Of a DNA stretch of 29,171 nt, positions 1 to 8,094 are shown in pieces. Position 1 is the stretch's first letter. The number at the start of each line of letters is the position of its first letter. The position numbers were made by a program, and so were the translations under genes. The notes beneath the pieces were generated by a model, which was not told the DNA's origin, searched no databases, and was given only the letters and a program-made list of their open reading frames with translations. The stretch is from the NCBI GenBank assembly GCA_937896835.1, contig CALBOJ010000092.1, positions 1 through 29,171 of the forward strand. The letters are read 5' to 3'. This stretch comes from an uncultured Collinsella sp. (GTDB lineage Bacteria; Actinomycetota; Coriobacteriia; Coriobacteriales; Coriobacteriaceae).

Positions 1-3
1 TGA

Positions 4-648
4 GGGTGTCGAAATTCGACAGACGTATTTGTCGATTTTTACTTGACGGAACACAAGCTCGCGGTCGACCCGTTCCACGCGGTCTCCTGGGCGACCGAGG
101 CCCTCGACGCCCTCAGGCGCGAGGTGTGGAACGGCCTGCGCTCGGCGCCGCGGCCGAGGCGGCGGGGCGGGCGCCCAAGGGCCGGGGAGGCCGCGCCGCC
201 CGACCCCGCCGCGGCAGTGAAGGGGCTGAGGTTCCCGCTGCTCAAGAACCCCGAGGACCTCACCGGCCGCCAAGCGTCGGCGCTCGAGGGGCTCAGGCGC
301 ACCGGCTCGGCGCTGTGGCGGGCCTACCTGCTCAAGGAGGGCCTGCGGGCGGTCTTCCGGGCGGGGCCGGGCGAGGCCGCCGATGAGCTGGACGGCTGGC
401 TCGCGTGGGCATGCCGCAGCCGGATACCCCGCTTCGTGGAGCTGTCCCGCAAGGTCCGCAGGAAGCGCCGGGGCATACTCAGGTCGATAGAGCTCGGCGT
501 CTCCAACGCGAGGGTCGAGGCGGTGAACAACAAGATCAAGGTGGCCATCAGGCAGGGCTACGGCTTCCGCAACATCGACAACCTGATCGCTCTCGTGATG
601 CTCAGGTGCTCGGACCTGAAGCCGGCCCTGCCGGGGCGCGAGGCGTAG
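4..648 (+). pseudogene. ISL3-family transposase, C-terminal remnant
   Basis: The frame stays open from just after a stop at position 1 to the TAG at 646, but recognisable transposase sequence begins only around the TTG codon at 43. The protein then reads like the second half of an ISL3 DDE transposase: an AVDPFHAVSWATEA block carrying the second catalytic Asp, a LLKNPEDLT block, an AYLLKE block, and near the end SNARVEAVNNKIK with the catalytic Glu followed by GYGFRN. The zinc-finger N-terminus and the first catalytic Asp are missing, so this cannot be an active transposase. About 200 residues remain of a family that is usually over 400. The sequence after the stop (about 649-677) resembles an outer end of such an element. 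Seen: truncation and motifs. Inferred: decayed insertion sequence. The true break could lie slightly upstream of 43. Confidence 0.8.
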
Positions 649-687
649 GGACTACCCACACGAACTCACGAAGGCTCAAAATAAACC

Positions 688-715
688 TGTCCCTTTTTGG
701 CATGTCCCTTTTGGC
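688..715. repeat. short tandem repeat TGTCCCTTTTTGGCA
   Basis: Two adjacent copies of a 13-15 base unit (TGTCCCTTTTTGGCA, then TGTCCCTTTTGGC) lie between the transposase remnant and the acetyltransferase. A related CCCTTTTTGGC occurs at about 1669-1679. No gene is visible between 649 and 768. Confidence 0.6.
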
Positions 716-768
716 GCGGCTGATTGGTTTGGGCTGTTTTGGAGAAAGCCCATGAGGCGGCACTCAGG

Positions 769-1419
769 CTAATCCTGCGTGTCGCCTCCGTACATGTAGA
801 CGATAAAGCCGTCGCCGGTGTCTTGGCTGTGATCCTCCAGGATGCGTTTCATGTTGAGGTGCTCGTAGAACTGCCAGTCAGAGTTGCAGTCGCTCATCAG
901 GAAGAACTTGGTGCACCCGGCTTTGGCGAGTTCGGCGCGCGCAAGGTCGATGAGCTCGCGGCCGAGTCCCTTGCCCTGCCACTCGGGCACAATGATGATC
1001 AGGTTGAGCTGGCCCTGGGCATACTCGTCGCCCGTGGCGGCAAAGCGATCGGCCGTGGCCTTTTCGCGACTGTCGCCAAAGAGCGAGCCCTCGAGTTTGG
1101 CATCGGCGGTCTTTGCCATCTCGGTTGCCTGGGCGAACATCTCGTCGTAGCAGGGTACCCACGTGGGGTTGGTACGCGGCTTGCCGTCCTCGAAGATACC
1201 GATGCAGCAGGCGGCGATAATGCGGCCCTCTGCCTCGGCGACGAGCGCGATGGGGGAGCGCTGCAGCTGCATGGCAATGTTGAAGCGCGCGCAGAAATCG
1301 GCAGCTTCGACGTCGCCGCGGTTGCGCAGCGTGTTGCACCACAGCTGGTTGTAGATGGCGGCGATGCCAGCCAGGTCGTCGAGCGTGGCGGCGCGCAGGG
1401 TTACGTTGTCAAGGCTCAT
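769..1419 (-). CDS. GNAT-family N-acetyltransferase
   Basis: A 216-residue GCN5-related acetyltransferase that would transfer an acetyl group from acetyl-CoA to an amine. The substrate cannot be told from sequence. The N-terminus (TLRAATLDDLAGIAAIYN) is the typical first strand and helix. The acetyl-CoA pyrophosphate-binding motif A is visible as VPEWQGKGLGREL, and the C-terminal FYEHLNMKR matches the closing motif. The family core is about 150 residues, so this member has an enlarged middle region around residues 60-140. I chose the ATG at 1419 because GGAAGGAG sits 5 bases upstream of it. A TTG 15 bases further upstream overlaps that ribosome-binding site and is unlikely. It stands alone, convergent with the transposase remnant. 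No signal peptide or membrane segment is seen. Confidence 0.85.
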   Translation of the reverse strand: MSLDNVTLRAATLDDLAGIAAIYNQLWCNTLRNRGDVEAADFCARFNIAMQLQRSPIALVAEAEGRIIAACCIGIFEDGKPRTNPTWVPCYDEMFAQATEMAKTADAKLEGSLFGDSREKATADRFAATGDEYAQGQLNLIIIVPEWQGKGLGRELIDLARAELAKAGCTKFFLMSDCNSDWQFYEHLNMKRILEDHSQDTGDGFIVYMYGGDTQD

Positions 1420-1536
1420 GGAGGCTCCTTCCAAGGTGGGTCAGGCCACCTCTGAGTGTGACATGGGCGCACCGCTGCCGCATCAACCATTCGGTAGACG
1501 AGCTTCGATCTCTCGGGGACGGAGGAAAAGGGGCCA

Positions 1537-1658
1537 CGAGCGAGGATTTTCGGACGCTTGCTCGACGAGAGTGGATAATCTCCCACTTTTAGCGCGAACA
1601 TAGGTCAAAAACGGGAGATTATCCACTCTCGTTGGAAGCGCCCGAAAATCCTCGCTCG
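1537..1658. repeat. long imperfect palindrome (hairpin element G)
   Basis: Outer arms at 1537-1553 and 1642-1658 are perfectly complementary (17 bases). Inner arms at 1566-1584 and 1613-1631 are perfectly complementary over 19 bases (the unit GAGAGTGGATAATCTCCC and its reverse complement). The bases between the arms also pair partly, and the loop is about 28 bases. The inner unit recurs once more at 2896-2920, so it is a dispersed repeat. It fills most of the gap between the acetyltransferase and DAHP synthase. Function unknown: it could terminate either strand's transcription or be a REP-type mobile palindrome. Confidence 0.9.
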
Positions 1659-1687
1659 TTATCCATTCCCTTTTTGGCTGGTTGTGC

Positions 1688-1716
1688 TTGCACTTTAGCG
1701 TGCGACAGCGGATAAT
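1688..1716 (+). promoter_or_regulatory. probable sigma70-type promoter of DAHP synthase
   Basis: TTGCAC at 1688-1693 and GATAAT at 1711-1716 are separated by exactly 17 bases. Transcription would begin near 1723 and leave a leader of about 45 bases before the ATG at 1770. Each box is one or two bases from consensus. No attenuator or leader peptide is visible. Confidence 0.65.
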
Positions 1717-1769
1717 GCCGAGCATTCGACAATGTTCTCGTTGCCATCAATTGATTGAGGAGGCCCCGC

Positions 1770-2801
1770 ATGGCCATGGAATTTAAACGCAGGCTGCCGA
1801 TCCCCATGGAGATCCGCGAGGAAATGCCGCTTTCCGCCGAGCTTACCGCTAAGAAGCAGGCATTCGACGCCGAGGTCGCCAAGGTCTTTACCGGCGAGGA
1901 CGCGCGCAAGGTGCTCATCATCGGACCGTGCTCTGCCGACCGCGAGGACTCGGTCCTCGAGTACATGAACCGCCTGGCCAAAACCGCCGAGGAGGTCAAG
2001 GACAAGCTCATCATCATTCCGCGCGTCTACACCAACAAGCCGCGTACTAAGGGCACTGGCTACAAGGGCCTGCTGCACAACCCCGACCCCGAGGCGCCCG
2101 ATGACCTGCTCGAGGGCGTTAAGGCCATCCGCCACATGCACCTGCGCGTCATCGAGGAGACTGGCTTCTTCACTGCCGACGAGATGCTCTACCCGTCCAA
2201 CTACCAGTACCTCGTCGACCTGTTGAGCTACGTCGCCGTGGGTGCGCGCTCGGTCGAAAACCAGGAGCATCGCCTGGTGTCGAGTGGCATTTCGGTGCCG
2301 GTGGGTATGAAGAACCCCACTGCCGGTTCCACCACCGTCATGCTCAATTCCATCTACGCCGCCCAGGCGCATCAGAGCTTTATCTTCCGCAACTGGGAGG
2401 TCGAGTGCGACGGCAACCCGCTCGCGCATGCCGTCATGCGCGGCTACATCGGCCTCGACGGTCGTACCTACCCCAATTACCACTACGAGCACCTGGAGCG
2501 TCTGGCCGAGCGCTACACCGAGCACGCCGGCTATGCCAATCCGGCAGCGGTCATCGACTGCAACCACGACAACTCGGGCAAGCGTCCGCTGGAGCAGTAT
2601 CGCATTTGCAAGGAGGTGCTCGACAGCTGCCGCCGCAACGAAGCCATTTCAAGGCTGGTCAAGGGCTTTATGATCGAGTCCTACCTTGAGGACGGCAACC
2701 AGCCGGTCGACGGCGGTGTCTTTGGCAAGTCGATCACCGATCCGTGCCTGGGCTGGGAAAAGACCGACTACCTCATTCACGAGATCGCGGAGCGGGTTTA
2801 G
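1770..2801 (+). CDS. 3-deoxy-7-phosphoheptulonate (DAHP) synthase, class I (AroF/G/H type)
   Basis: This enzyme condenses phosphoenolpyruvate and erythrose-4-phosphate to DAHP, the first step of the shikimate pathway in the cytoplasm. The 343-residue length fits the class I alpha family (about 350 in E. coli AroG). Visible signatures are IGPCSADRED (about residues 51-60), RVYTNKPRTKGTGYKGL, the SVPVGMKNPTAGS substrate-binding loop, and IDCNHDNSGK near the C-terminus. The usual GPCSIHD reads GPCSADR here, a mild variant. The ATG at 1770 is preferred because GAGGAGG ends 6 bases upstream; a start at 1755 would lie upstream of that site. The gene is monocistronic. Which aromatic amino acid feeds back on it cannot be read from the sequence, so no aroF/G/H symbol is given. 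Confidence 0.95.
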   Translation: MAMEFKRRLPIPMEIREEMPLSAELTAKKQAFDAEVAKVFTGEDARKVLIIGPCSADREDSVLEYMNRLAKTAEEVKDKLIIIPRVYTNKPRTKGTGYKGLLHNPDPEAPDDLLEGVKAIRHMHLRVIEETGFFTADEMLYPSNYQYLVDLLSYVAVGARSVENQEHRLVSSGISVPVGMKNPTAGSTTVMLNSIYAAQAHQSFIFRNWEVECDGNPLAHAVMRGYIGLDGRTYPNYHYEHLERLAERYTEHAGYANPAAVIDCNHDNSGKRPLEQYRICKEVLDSCRRNEAISRLVKGFMIESYLEDGNQPVDGGVFGKSITDPCLGWEKTDYLIHEIAERV

Positions 2802-2854
2802 TTACGCGGGTTTTCGCTGACTCTGCCAAGACATCGGCGGTCCCGTTGCTGCCG

Positions 2855-2886
2855 GGCACTCATTGGGGACAGACTTAAATGAGTGC
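2855..2886. repeat. 32-base dispersed hairpin unit, copy 1
   Basis: GGCACTCATT, then a 12-base loop GGGGACAGACTT, then AAATGAGTGC. The arms pair over nine to ten bases. The same 32 bases occur without a mismatch at 20623-20654. The GGGGACAG core looks like the repeats associated with REP-type tyrosine transposases, but none is in this window. Confidence 0.85.
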
Positions 2887-2895
2887 TCGCAGAAT

Positions 2896-2979
2896 GAGAG
2901 TGGATAATCTCCCGTTTTTAAGTAGTCGTTGGGGACGTTCTTGTTTGACTGGTTGTTTAAGAACGTCCCCAATGACTAC
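2896..2979. repeat. dispersed unit plus hairpin element H
   Basis: At 2896-2920 lies a third copy of the GAGAGTGGATAATCTCCC unit that forms the inner arms of the palindrome at 1537-1658. It is followed directly by a hairpin with 21-base arms, 2922-2942 and 2959-2979, paired apart from one G-T position, around a 16-base loop. The arm core GGGGACGTTCTT resembles the GGGGACAG core at 2865. Confidence 0.85.
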
Positions 2980-2987
2980 CCTGTTGG

Positions 2988-3246
2988 CCTTTTCCAGGCC
3001 CTGTGGGCAAAAAATGGCAAATATGAGTACTGTTGCTATCGTAGTGTCATATTGCCGGCATAAGATAATAGACATAACAGAAAATATGTTCATTAACCTT
3101 AACACATATAAGCCCGCTATAGAACTATTTGAGTAATTTAGGGGCGCTTGCAAGCCGTGCGGGCAGCATATGGGGCTGTTTTGGCTGTTACTAAAAAGGT
3201 AACAGTACTCATATTTGCCATTTTTTGCCCACAGGGGCTGGAAAGG
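2988..3246. repeat. MITE-like element with about 47-base inverted ends (element I)
   Basis: The end at 2988-3034 and the end at 3201-3246 are nearly perfect inverted copies over about 46 bases (core TGGGCAAAAAATGGCAAATA). The 166-base interior is clearly richer in A and T than its surroundings and has no credible gene. The interior also ends in a small nested hairpin (TGTTAC, TAAAAAG, GTAACA). The design is that of a small non-autonomous transposable element, but no target-site duplication is evident by eye. It lies downstream of DAHP synthase and of the ABC exporter operon. Confidence 0.75.
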
Positions 3247-3296
3247 ACCGTCAATTCGGCTCCAGGGGATGCGGCCCAAGGGCCGCAGAACGAAAA

Positions 3297-3326
3297 ATGG
3301 GGGCGCTGGTTGTCCTGCGCCCCCAT
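3297..3326 (-). terminator. rho-independent terminator of the ABC exporter operon
   Basis: The ten-base arms ATGGGGGCGC (3297-3306) and GCGCCCCCAT (3317-3326) pair perfectly. Read on the minus strand the hairpin is followed by TTTTCG, and it lies about 32 bases after the stop of the exporter gene at 3359. Confidence 0.75.
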
Positions 3327-3358
3327 TCTTTGGGTATTGCGGTTGTTTGCCGCCGGTT

Positions 3359-5215
3359 TTACGCCGCCTCGTCGAACTGCGAGTTGTACAGGTCGGCGTA
3401 GAAGCCGCCCTGGGCGAGCAGCTCGTCGTGCGTGCCCTTCTCGACGATGTCACCGTCGCGGATCACCAGGATTACGTCGGCGTTGCGGATCGTGGACAGG
3501 CGATGCGCGATGACAAAGCTGGTACGGCCCTGCATCAGCGCATCCATGGCACGCTGAATGAGCTCCTCGGTGCGGGTATCCACGTTGGAGGTCGCCTCGT
3601 CCAGAATCAGCGCCGGACGGTCGGCCAAAATGGCGCGGGCGATGGTCACGAGCTGGCGCTGACCCTGCGACAGGTTAGTGCCCTCCTCGTTGATCATAAA
3701 GTCGTAGCCGCCGGCGAGCGTGTGGATAAAGTGGTCGCAGCGTGCAGCGCGTGCAGCGGCCTCGACTTCGGCATCGCTCGCATCGGGACGTCCGTAGCGG
3801 ATGTTCTCGCGGATGGTGCCGTTAAACAGCCAGGTATCCTGCAGCACCATGGCAAACTCGCCGCGCAGCGCCGCGCGGTCCCAGTCGCGCACGTCGATGC
3901 CCTCGACGCGCAGCGAGCCGCCGTCCACATCGTAAAAGCGCTGCAGCAGCTTAATGAGCGTGGTCTTGCCGGCGCCGGTGGGGCCGACGATGGCCACGGT
4001 CTGGCCGGGCTGTGCCTCGCAGCTAAAGTCGTGGATGATGGTCTTGTCGGGCGTGTAGCCAAACTTGACATGGTCAAACTCCACGTGGCCGGGGCGCTTT
4101 TCGGGAATCTGCGCGTCGGCCTTCTGTTCCTCCTCGGGCGCGGCCAGGAACTCAAAGACGCGCTCGGTGGCAGCTGCCATCGACTGCATCGTGTTGCTTA
4201 CGTTGCCCAGTTGCTGCACGGGTTGCGTAAAGTTGCGAACGTACTGGATAAAGCTCTGGATGTCGCCGGGCGTGGCATTGCCGGTCAGTGCGAGTTGTGC
4301 GCCCACCACGACGACGCCCACATAGCCCATGTTACCCACCAGGCTCATAAGCGGCATCATCAGGCCCGACAGGAACTGCGAACGCCAGCCGCTAATAAAG
4401 AGTCGGTCGTTTTGACGGTCGAACTCCTCGATTGAGGCCTCGGCGCGGTCGAACACCTGAATGACGTTCTGGCCGGCAAAGTCCTCTTCGATAATGCCGT
4501 TGACGGTGCCCAGAACCTGCTGCTGCTCTCGGAAGTACGGCTGCGAGAAGTGAATCATTACGGTCAGGATAATCGCGGCTGCCGGCAGCGTGAGCACGGT
4601 GACGCCGGTGAGCGGCAGGCTGATCGACAGCATCATGACGAGCACGCCGATAATCTGCGTCACCGACGTGATGAGCTGCGTCACGCTCTGGTTGAGCGAC
4701 TGGCCCAGCGTATCGACGTCGTTGGTGATGCGGCTGAGTACGTCGCCCTTGCTGTGGCCGTTAAAGTAACTCATCGGCACGACGGCGATCTTGGCGGCGA
4801 TCTCCTTGCGCATGCGGTAGCAGATCTTTTGCGTGACGCCGGTCATAAGCCAGCCTTGGATGAGGCTGCAGACAGAGCTTGCCAGATACAGGCAGAGCAA
4901 AAAGCCGAGCGTCTTGGCGATCCAGGCAAAGTCGACATCGCCGGTGCCGTTGACCTTGGCAACCAGACCCTCGAACAGTTTGGTGGTAACCTGGCCGAGC
5001 ACCTTGGGTCCCACAATGTTAAAGATGACCGAGCACACGGCAAAGGCGACGGCGGCAAACACGGCAATCTTGTGCTGGCCGATATAGCCGAGCAGCTGCC
5101 TCATGGTGCCCTTAAAGTCCTTGGCCTTTTCGCCGCGGCGCATGCCACCCATGCGGCCCATGGGACCACGCTGGCGGGTGGGCTTGGGAATCTGAGTCTT
5201 GGTCTCGTCTGCCAT
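3359..5215 (-). CDS. ABC exporter subunit with intact ATPase site
   Basis: A 618-residue fused membrane and ATPase half-transporter, the second subunit of a heterodimeric exporter in the cell membrane (multidrug/peptide type). The N-terminal 55 residues are basic and cytoplasmic. Six membrane helices span about residues 55-350. The nucleotide-binding domain follows, with Walker A GPTGAGKTT (about 411), signature LSQGQ (about 514), Walker B LILDEA with the catalytic Glu (about 536) and the H-loop His in IAHRLST (about 571). All catalytic residues are canonical, unlike its partner. Its ATG overlaps the partner's stop by one base (TAATG), so translation is coupled. The family resembles TM288/BmrD/LmrD partners. 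The substrate is unknown; control by the adjacent MarR protein suggests drug or bile-type stress. Confidence 0.92.
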   Translation of the reverse strand: MADETKTQIPKPTRQRGPMGRMGGMRRGEKAKDFKGTMRQLLGYIGQHKIAVFAAVAFAVCSVIFNIVGPKVLGQVTTKLFEGLVAKVNGTGDVDFAWIAKTLGFLLCLYLASSVCSLIQGWLMTGVTQKICYRMRKEIAAKIAVVPMSYFNGHSKGDVLSRITNDVDTLGQSLNQSVTQLITSVTQIIGVLVMMLSISLPLTGVTVLTLPAAAIILTVMIHFSQPYFREQQQVLGTVNGIIEEDFAGQNVIQVFDRAEASIEEFDRQNDRLFISGWRSQFLSGLMMPLMSLVGNMGYVGVVVVGAQLALTGNATPGDIQSFIQYVRNFTQPVQQLGNVSNTMQSMAAATERVFEFLAAPEEEQKADAQIPEKRPGHVEFDHVKFGYTPDKTIIHDFSCEAQPGQTVAIVGPTGAGKTTLIKLLQRFYDVDGGSLRVEGIDVRDWDRAALRGEFAMVLQDTWLFNGTIRENIRYGRPDASDAEVEAAARAARCDHFIHTLAGGYDFMINEEGTNLSQGQRQLVTIARAILADRPALILDEATSNVDTRTEELIQRAMDALMQGRTSFVIAHRLSTIRNADVILVIRDGDIVEKGTHDELLAQGGFYADLYNSQFDEAA

Positions 5216-7581
5216 TAGTGCTCGCCTCCTTCCATGACGGCTGCAATCTCTTCTTGGGTAAGCCCCAGCTCCTCGGCTGAAAGCTGCGACTGTGCGATCT
5301 CCAGGTACGCCGGGCAGCTGTGCAGTAGCTCCTCGTGCGTGCCGGTGCCCACTACGTGGCCGTCGTCGAGCACGATAATCTGGTCGGCGTGCATGATGGT
5401 CGCGATGCGCTGGGCCACGACCACGAGCGCGGCGTCGGTGACGTTTTTGGCCAGCTCCTCGCGCAGACGCGCGTCGGTCTTGTAGTCGAGGGCGCTAAAC
5501 GAGTCATCAAACACCACGACTTCGGGCTTTTTGGCCAACGCGCGAGCGATGGCCAGGCGCTGACGCTGACCGCCCGAGACATTGGAGCCGCCCTGGCTGA
5601 TGGGGGAGTCGTAGCCGCCCTCGCGCTCGGCGATAAAGTCCTCGGCCTGTGAGATGCGCGCGGCCTGGCGCATGTCATCATCGCTTACCATGTCGCCGGC
5701 AAACTTAAGGTTGCTCTCAACGGTGCCCGAGAACAGGCGACCCTGCTGCGGGATATAACCAATGCGTCGGCGCAGCTCGGAAAGGGTCATGTCGCGCACG
5801 TCGATGCCGTCGAGCGAAATGCTGCCACCCGTGACGTCGTACAGGCGCGGAATCAGCTGCACGAGCGTGGACTTGCCCGAGCCCGTGGAGCCAATGATGC
5901 CGAGCATCTGGCCGGCGTGCGTGGTGAAGTTCACGCCGCTGATGACGTCGGCGCGGGCATCGGGATACTGGAAGCTCACGTCACGGAAGGTGAGCTCGCC
6001 GCGCGGCGCGCTGGCCGCGGGCAGTTTGGGCGAGGCGGGGTCGTTGATGCTCGTGGGGCAGGTGATGACCTCTTCCACGCGCTCGGCTGCGACCTCGGCG
6101 CGGGGCAGGATGACCGAAACCATGGTGAGGATCATAAACGCCATGACGATCTGCATGGTGTAGGAGATAAACGCCATCATGTTGCCGACCTGCATCACGC
6201 CGTCGGACACGCCCTGCGCGCCAAACCACACGATGAGCACGGTGATGCAGTTCATGACGAGCATCATGAGCGGCATCATAAAGCTCATGGCTCGGTTGGT
6301 GTAGAGCTGCGTGGTCATCAGGTCGAGCGAAGCCTTGTCGAAACGCTCGAGCTCATGCTCCTCGCGGTTGAACGAGCGGATAGGCATAAGGCCGTCGAGC
6401 AGCTCGCGGGCGGTAAGGTTTACGCGGTCCACAAAGCTCTGCATCTTTTTGAACTTGGGCATGGTGAGGCCCATAAGCACGCCGACGACGGCCGAGACCG
6501 CGATGATGGCCACGGCGATGGTCCACTCCAGACCGGTGTGGTTGGCCAGGACGCGCATGACGGCGACGATGCCCATGACGGGGGCCATCAGGCACATGCG
6601 GATAAACAGGGTTGCAGCCATCTGAATCTGCTGAATGTCGTTGGTGCAGCGGGTAATGAGCGAGGCCTGGCTAAATTTGCCCACCTCGGCCGGCGAGAAG
6701 TGCATAACCTTGTTGAAGGTCTCGTGGCGCAGGTCGCGTGCGATGGAGCAGGCGGTGCGCGATGCCACGGCACCGGTCAGGATGGTGGCGACGAGCGATA
6801 CCAGGCACAGCCCAAACATCGTGGTCGCCATGCGGCTCAGGTAGGCGTTCTGCACGTCGGCGGGGTCGATGCCCTGCGCCTTGTACTCGTCCTGTACGTA
6901 GCTCACGGCGCGCTGGGTGACGATGGAGCCCGACATGGAGCCCATTTTGTCCGCCATTTGGTTGGCGCCCTCGACGAGCTTGCTTTGGTCTACCAGACCG
7001 CCCTCGATGCCCAGACGCAGGCTCTTCATGGTGATCTTACCGCCGTCGGCATCAATCTGCTTTTGCATGTTCTGCGCCGCTGTGGCCTTCTGCTGCATCT
7101 CGGCGAGCTGCTCGGGCGTCATCGCCGCCATCTGCTCGGGGGTGGGCATGGCCTGGGTGCCGCTGTTGTCTTTCTCGCTGGACGCGCCCATCATGTCGCC
7201 CATGGAGCTGGCGTCGATGCCTTGGTTGAGCGAAAGGACGACGGTCTCGGGCAGGCTCATGATGTCGGCAATCTTGCCGCCGCCGCCGCGCTCATCCTCG
7301 GTTCCCTTGTACGTGCGAATGCCGTTATTGTCCGCCTTGCTAAACACGGCCTCCACAGCCTTGGCGTCCTTGGCGCTCATAAAGAGTTTGAGGTCGTTGA
7401 GCGATTCGGCGCGGATGGTGTCGGGCACGGGCGAGGCGATGCCGCCTTGCTGCACGCCTACGTCGACGATGTCGCTCATATAGGTAGGCAGCGCCAAGTC
7501 GGCGTTGCAGCTGATTACGATGAGTGCGATAGCTGCGAACAGTGCCAGGACATGCTTTTTAAAGAGCTTGAGAATCCTCAC
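5215..7581 (-). CDS. ABC exporter subunit with degenerate ATPase site and large extracellular insert
   Basis: A 788-residue half-transporter that would pair with the 618-residue subunit downstream. Walker A GSTGSGKST (about 562) and signature VSGGQRQR (about 667) are intact. The Walker B reads VVVFDDS, with Asp in place of the catalytic Glu (about 691), and the H-loop reads VVAQRIAT, with Gln in place of His (about 723). This is the degenerate-site pattern known from TM287 and related heterodimers. Membrane helix 1 is at about 12-32. Between it and helix 2 (about 255-278) lies some 220 extra residues, Met-, Gln- and Ala-rich, predicted outside the cell, which explains the length compared with about 580 in TM287. 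The GTG start at 7581 overlaps the MarR stop (GTGA), so the three genes are coupled. Confidence 0.92.
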   Translation of the reverse strand: MRILKLFKKHVLALFAAIALIVISCNADLALPTYMSDIVDVGVQQGGIASPVPDTIRAESLNDLKLFMSAKDAKAVEAVFSKADNNGIRTYKGTEDERGGGGKIADIMSLPETVVLSLNQGIDASSMGDMMGASSEKDNSGTQAMPTPEQMAAMTPEQLAEMQQKATAAQNMQKQIDADGGKITMKSLRLGIEGGLVDQSKLVEGANQMADKMGSMSGSIVTQRAVSYVQDEYKAQGIDPADVQNAYLSRMATTMFGLCLVSLVATILTGAVASRTACSIARDLRHETFNKVMHFSPAEVGKFSQASLITRCTNDIQQIQMAATLFIRMCLMAPVMGIVAVMRVLANHTGLEWTIAVAIIAVSAVVGVLMGLTMPKFKKMQSFVDRVNLTARELLDGLMPIRSFNREEHELERFDKASLDLMTTQLYTNRAMSFMMPLMMLVMNCITVLIVWFGAQGVSDGVMQVGNMMAFISYTMQIVMAFMILTMVSVILPRAEVAAERVEEVITCPTSINDPASPKLPAASAPRGELTFRDVSFQYPDARADVISGVNFTTHAGQMLGIIGSTGSGKSTLVQLIPRLYDVTGGSISLDGIDVRDMTLSELRRRIGYIPQQGRLFSGTVESNLKFAGDMVSDDDMRQAARISQAEDFIAEREGGYDSPISQGGSNVSGGQRQRLAIARALAKKPEVVVFDDSFSALDYKTDARLREELAKNVTDAALVVVAQRIATIMHADQIIVLDDGHVVGTGTHEELLHSCPAYLEIAQSQLSAEELGLTQEEIAAVMEGGEH

Positions 7582-8027
7582 TCGGCATCTCTCCTTTCTT
7601 GGTTGCAGTCGATAATTTCGTTGGCACGTCTTAGAAGGCGCACCATCTCTTGGGTATCTGTTTCGCCGAGCTGCTCGAGGAAAGCCGCGGTGCGGTCCTC
7701 GAATGCCCGGCGTTTGATTTCGAGATCCTGGAATCCCTTGTCGGTCACTATGACGTGTACGCGACGACGATCGGTCTTTGAGTGCTCGCGCTCGACCCAG
7801 CCCTTGGCTTCGAGAGCGCGTAGGATATTGGCGATACGGGCGCTCGAGACCCAGGCACGATCAGCGAGTTCACTCGGCGTGAGCGAGCCGCCGGCGAGCA
7901 TGAGGGCGCGCATGACAGCCATCTCGCCGCCGAGAGCTTTGTCCGCAAAGCGCGAAATGCGCTGATGCATGCTGCCAAACTCAGTTAAGAGCTGGCGCCC
8001 AAGCTCATGGAAATCGGTATCTTCCAC
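7578..8027 (-). CDS. MarR-family transcriptional regulator
   Basis: A 149-residue winged-helix regulator, the normal MarR size. It is the first gene of the exporter operon and probably represses it. The region GGSLTPSELADRAWVSSARIANILRALEAKGWVERE (split here only as one helix-turn-helix, about residues 46-80) is the DNA-binding helix-turn-helix, followed by the wing KTDRRRVHVIVTDKG with the conserved DxR. Helices on both sides provide the dimer interface. The start codon is GTG at 8027, with AGGGG six bases upstream. An inverted repeat overlaps this start (8025-8061). The ligand is unknown. The protein lacks enough Cys residues to suggest a redox sensor of OhrR type. Confidence 0.9.
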   Translation of the reverse strand: MEDTDFHELGRQLLTEFGSMHQRISRFADKALGGEMAVMRALMLAGGSLTPSELADRAWVSSARIANILRALEAKGWVEREHSKTDRRRVHVIVTDKGFQDLEIKRRAFEDRTAAFLEQLGETDTQEMVRLLRRANEIIDCNQERRDAE

Positions 8028-8061
8028 CGAAAACCCCTAACACTAGAAACTATTTTCGGTG
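8025..8061 (-). promoter_or_regulatory. inverted repeat over the MarR start codon (possible operator or start-masking hairpin)
   Basis: CACCGAAAA (8025-8033) and TTTTCGGTG (8053-8061) are perfect nine-base inverted repeats separated by 19 bases. The left arm contains the GTG start codon on the minus strand and the loop contains its AGGGG ribosome-binding site. The spacing also suits two half-sites for a dimeric repressor. A smaller palindrome GAAACTATTTTC lies within it. Confidence 0.5.
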
Positions 8062-8094
8062 AAAGATGATACCCCTGTATGCACACCTCATACA

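Noticed and set aside
7..21. Palindrome TGTCGAAATTCGACA at the window edge as a LexA or similar operator
   Set aside because: Too little flanking sequence is visible and the motif does not match an operator I know.
1537..3246. CRISPR array from repeated units
   Set aside because: The repeats are palindromes of different kinds without regular spacing or equal-length spacers, and no cas gene is present.
5917..7965. A 682-codon open frame on the plus strand across the ABC exporter gene
   Set aside because: His/Asp/Gly-rich shadow translation of an exporter whose motifs are all present on the other strand.
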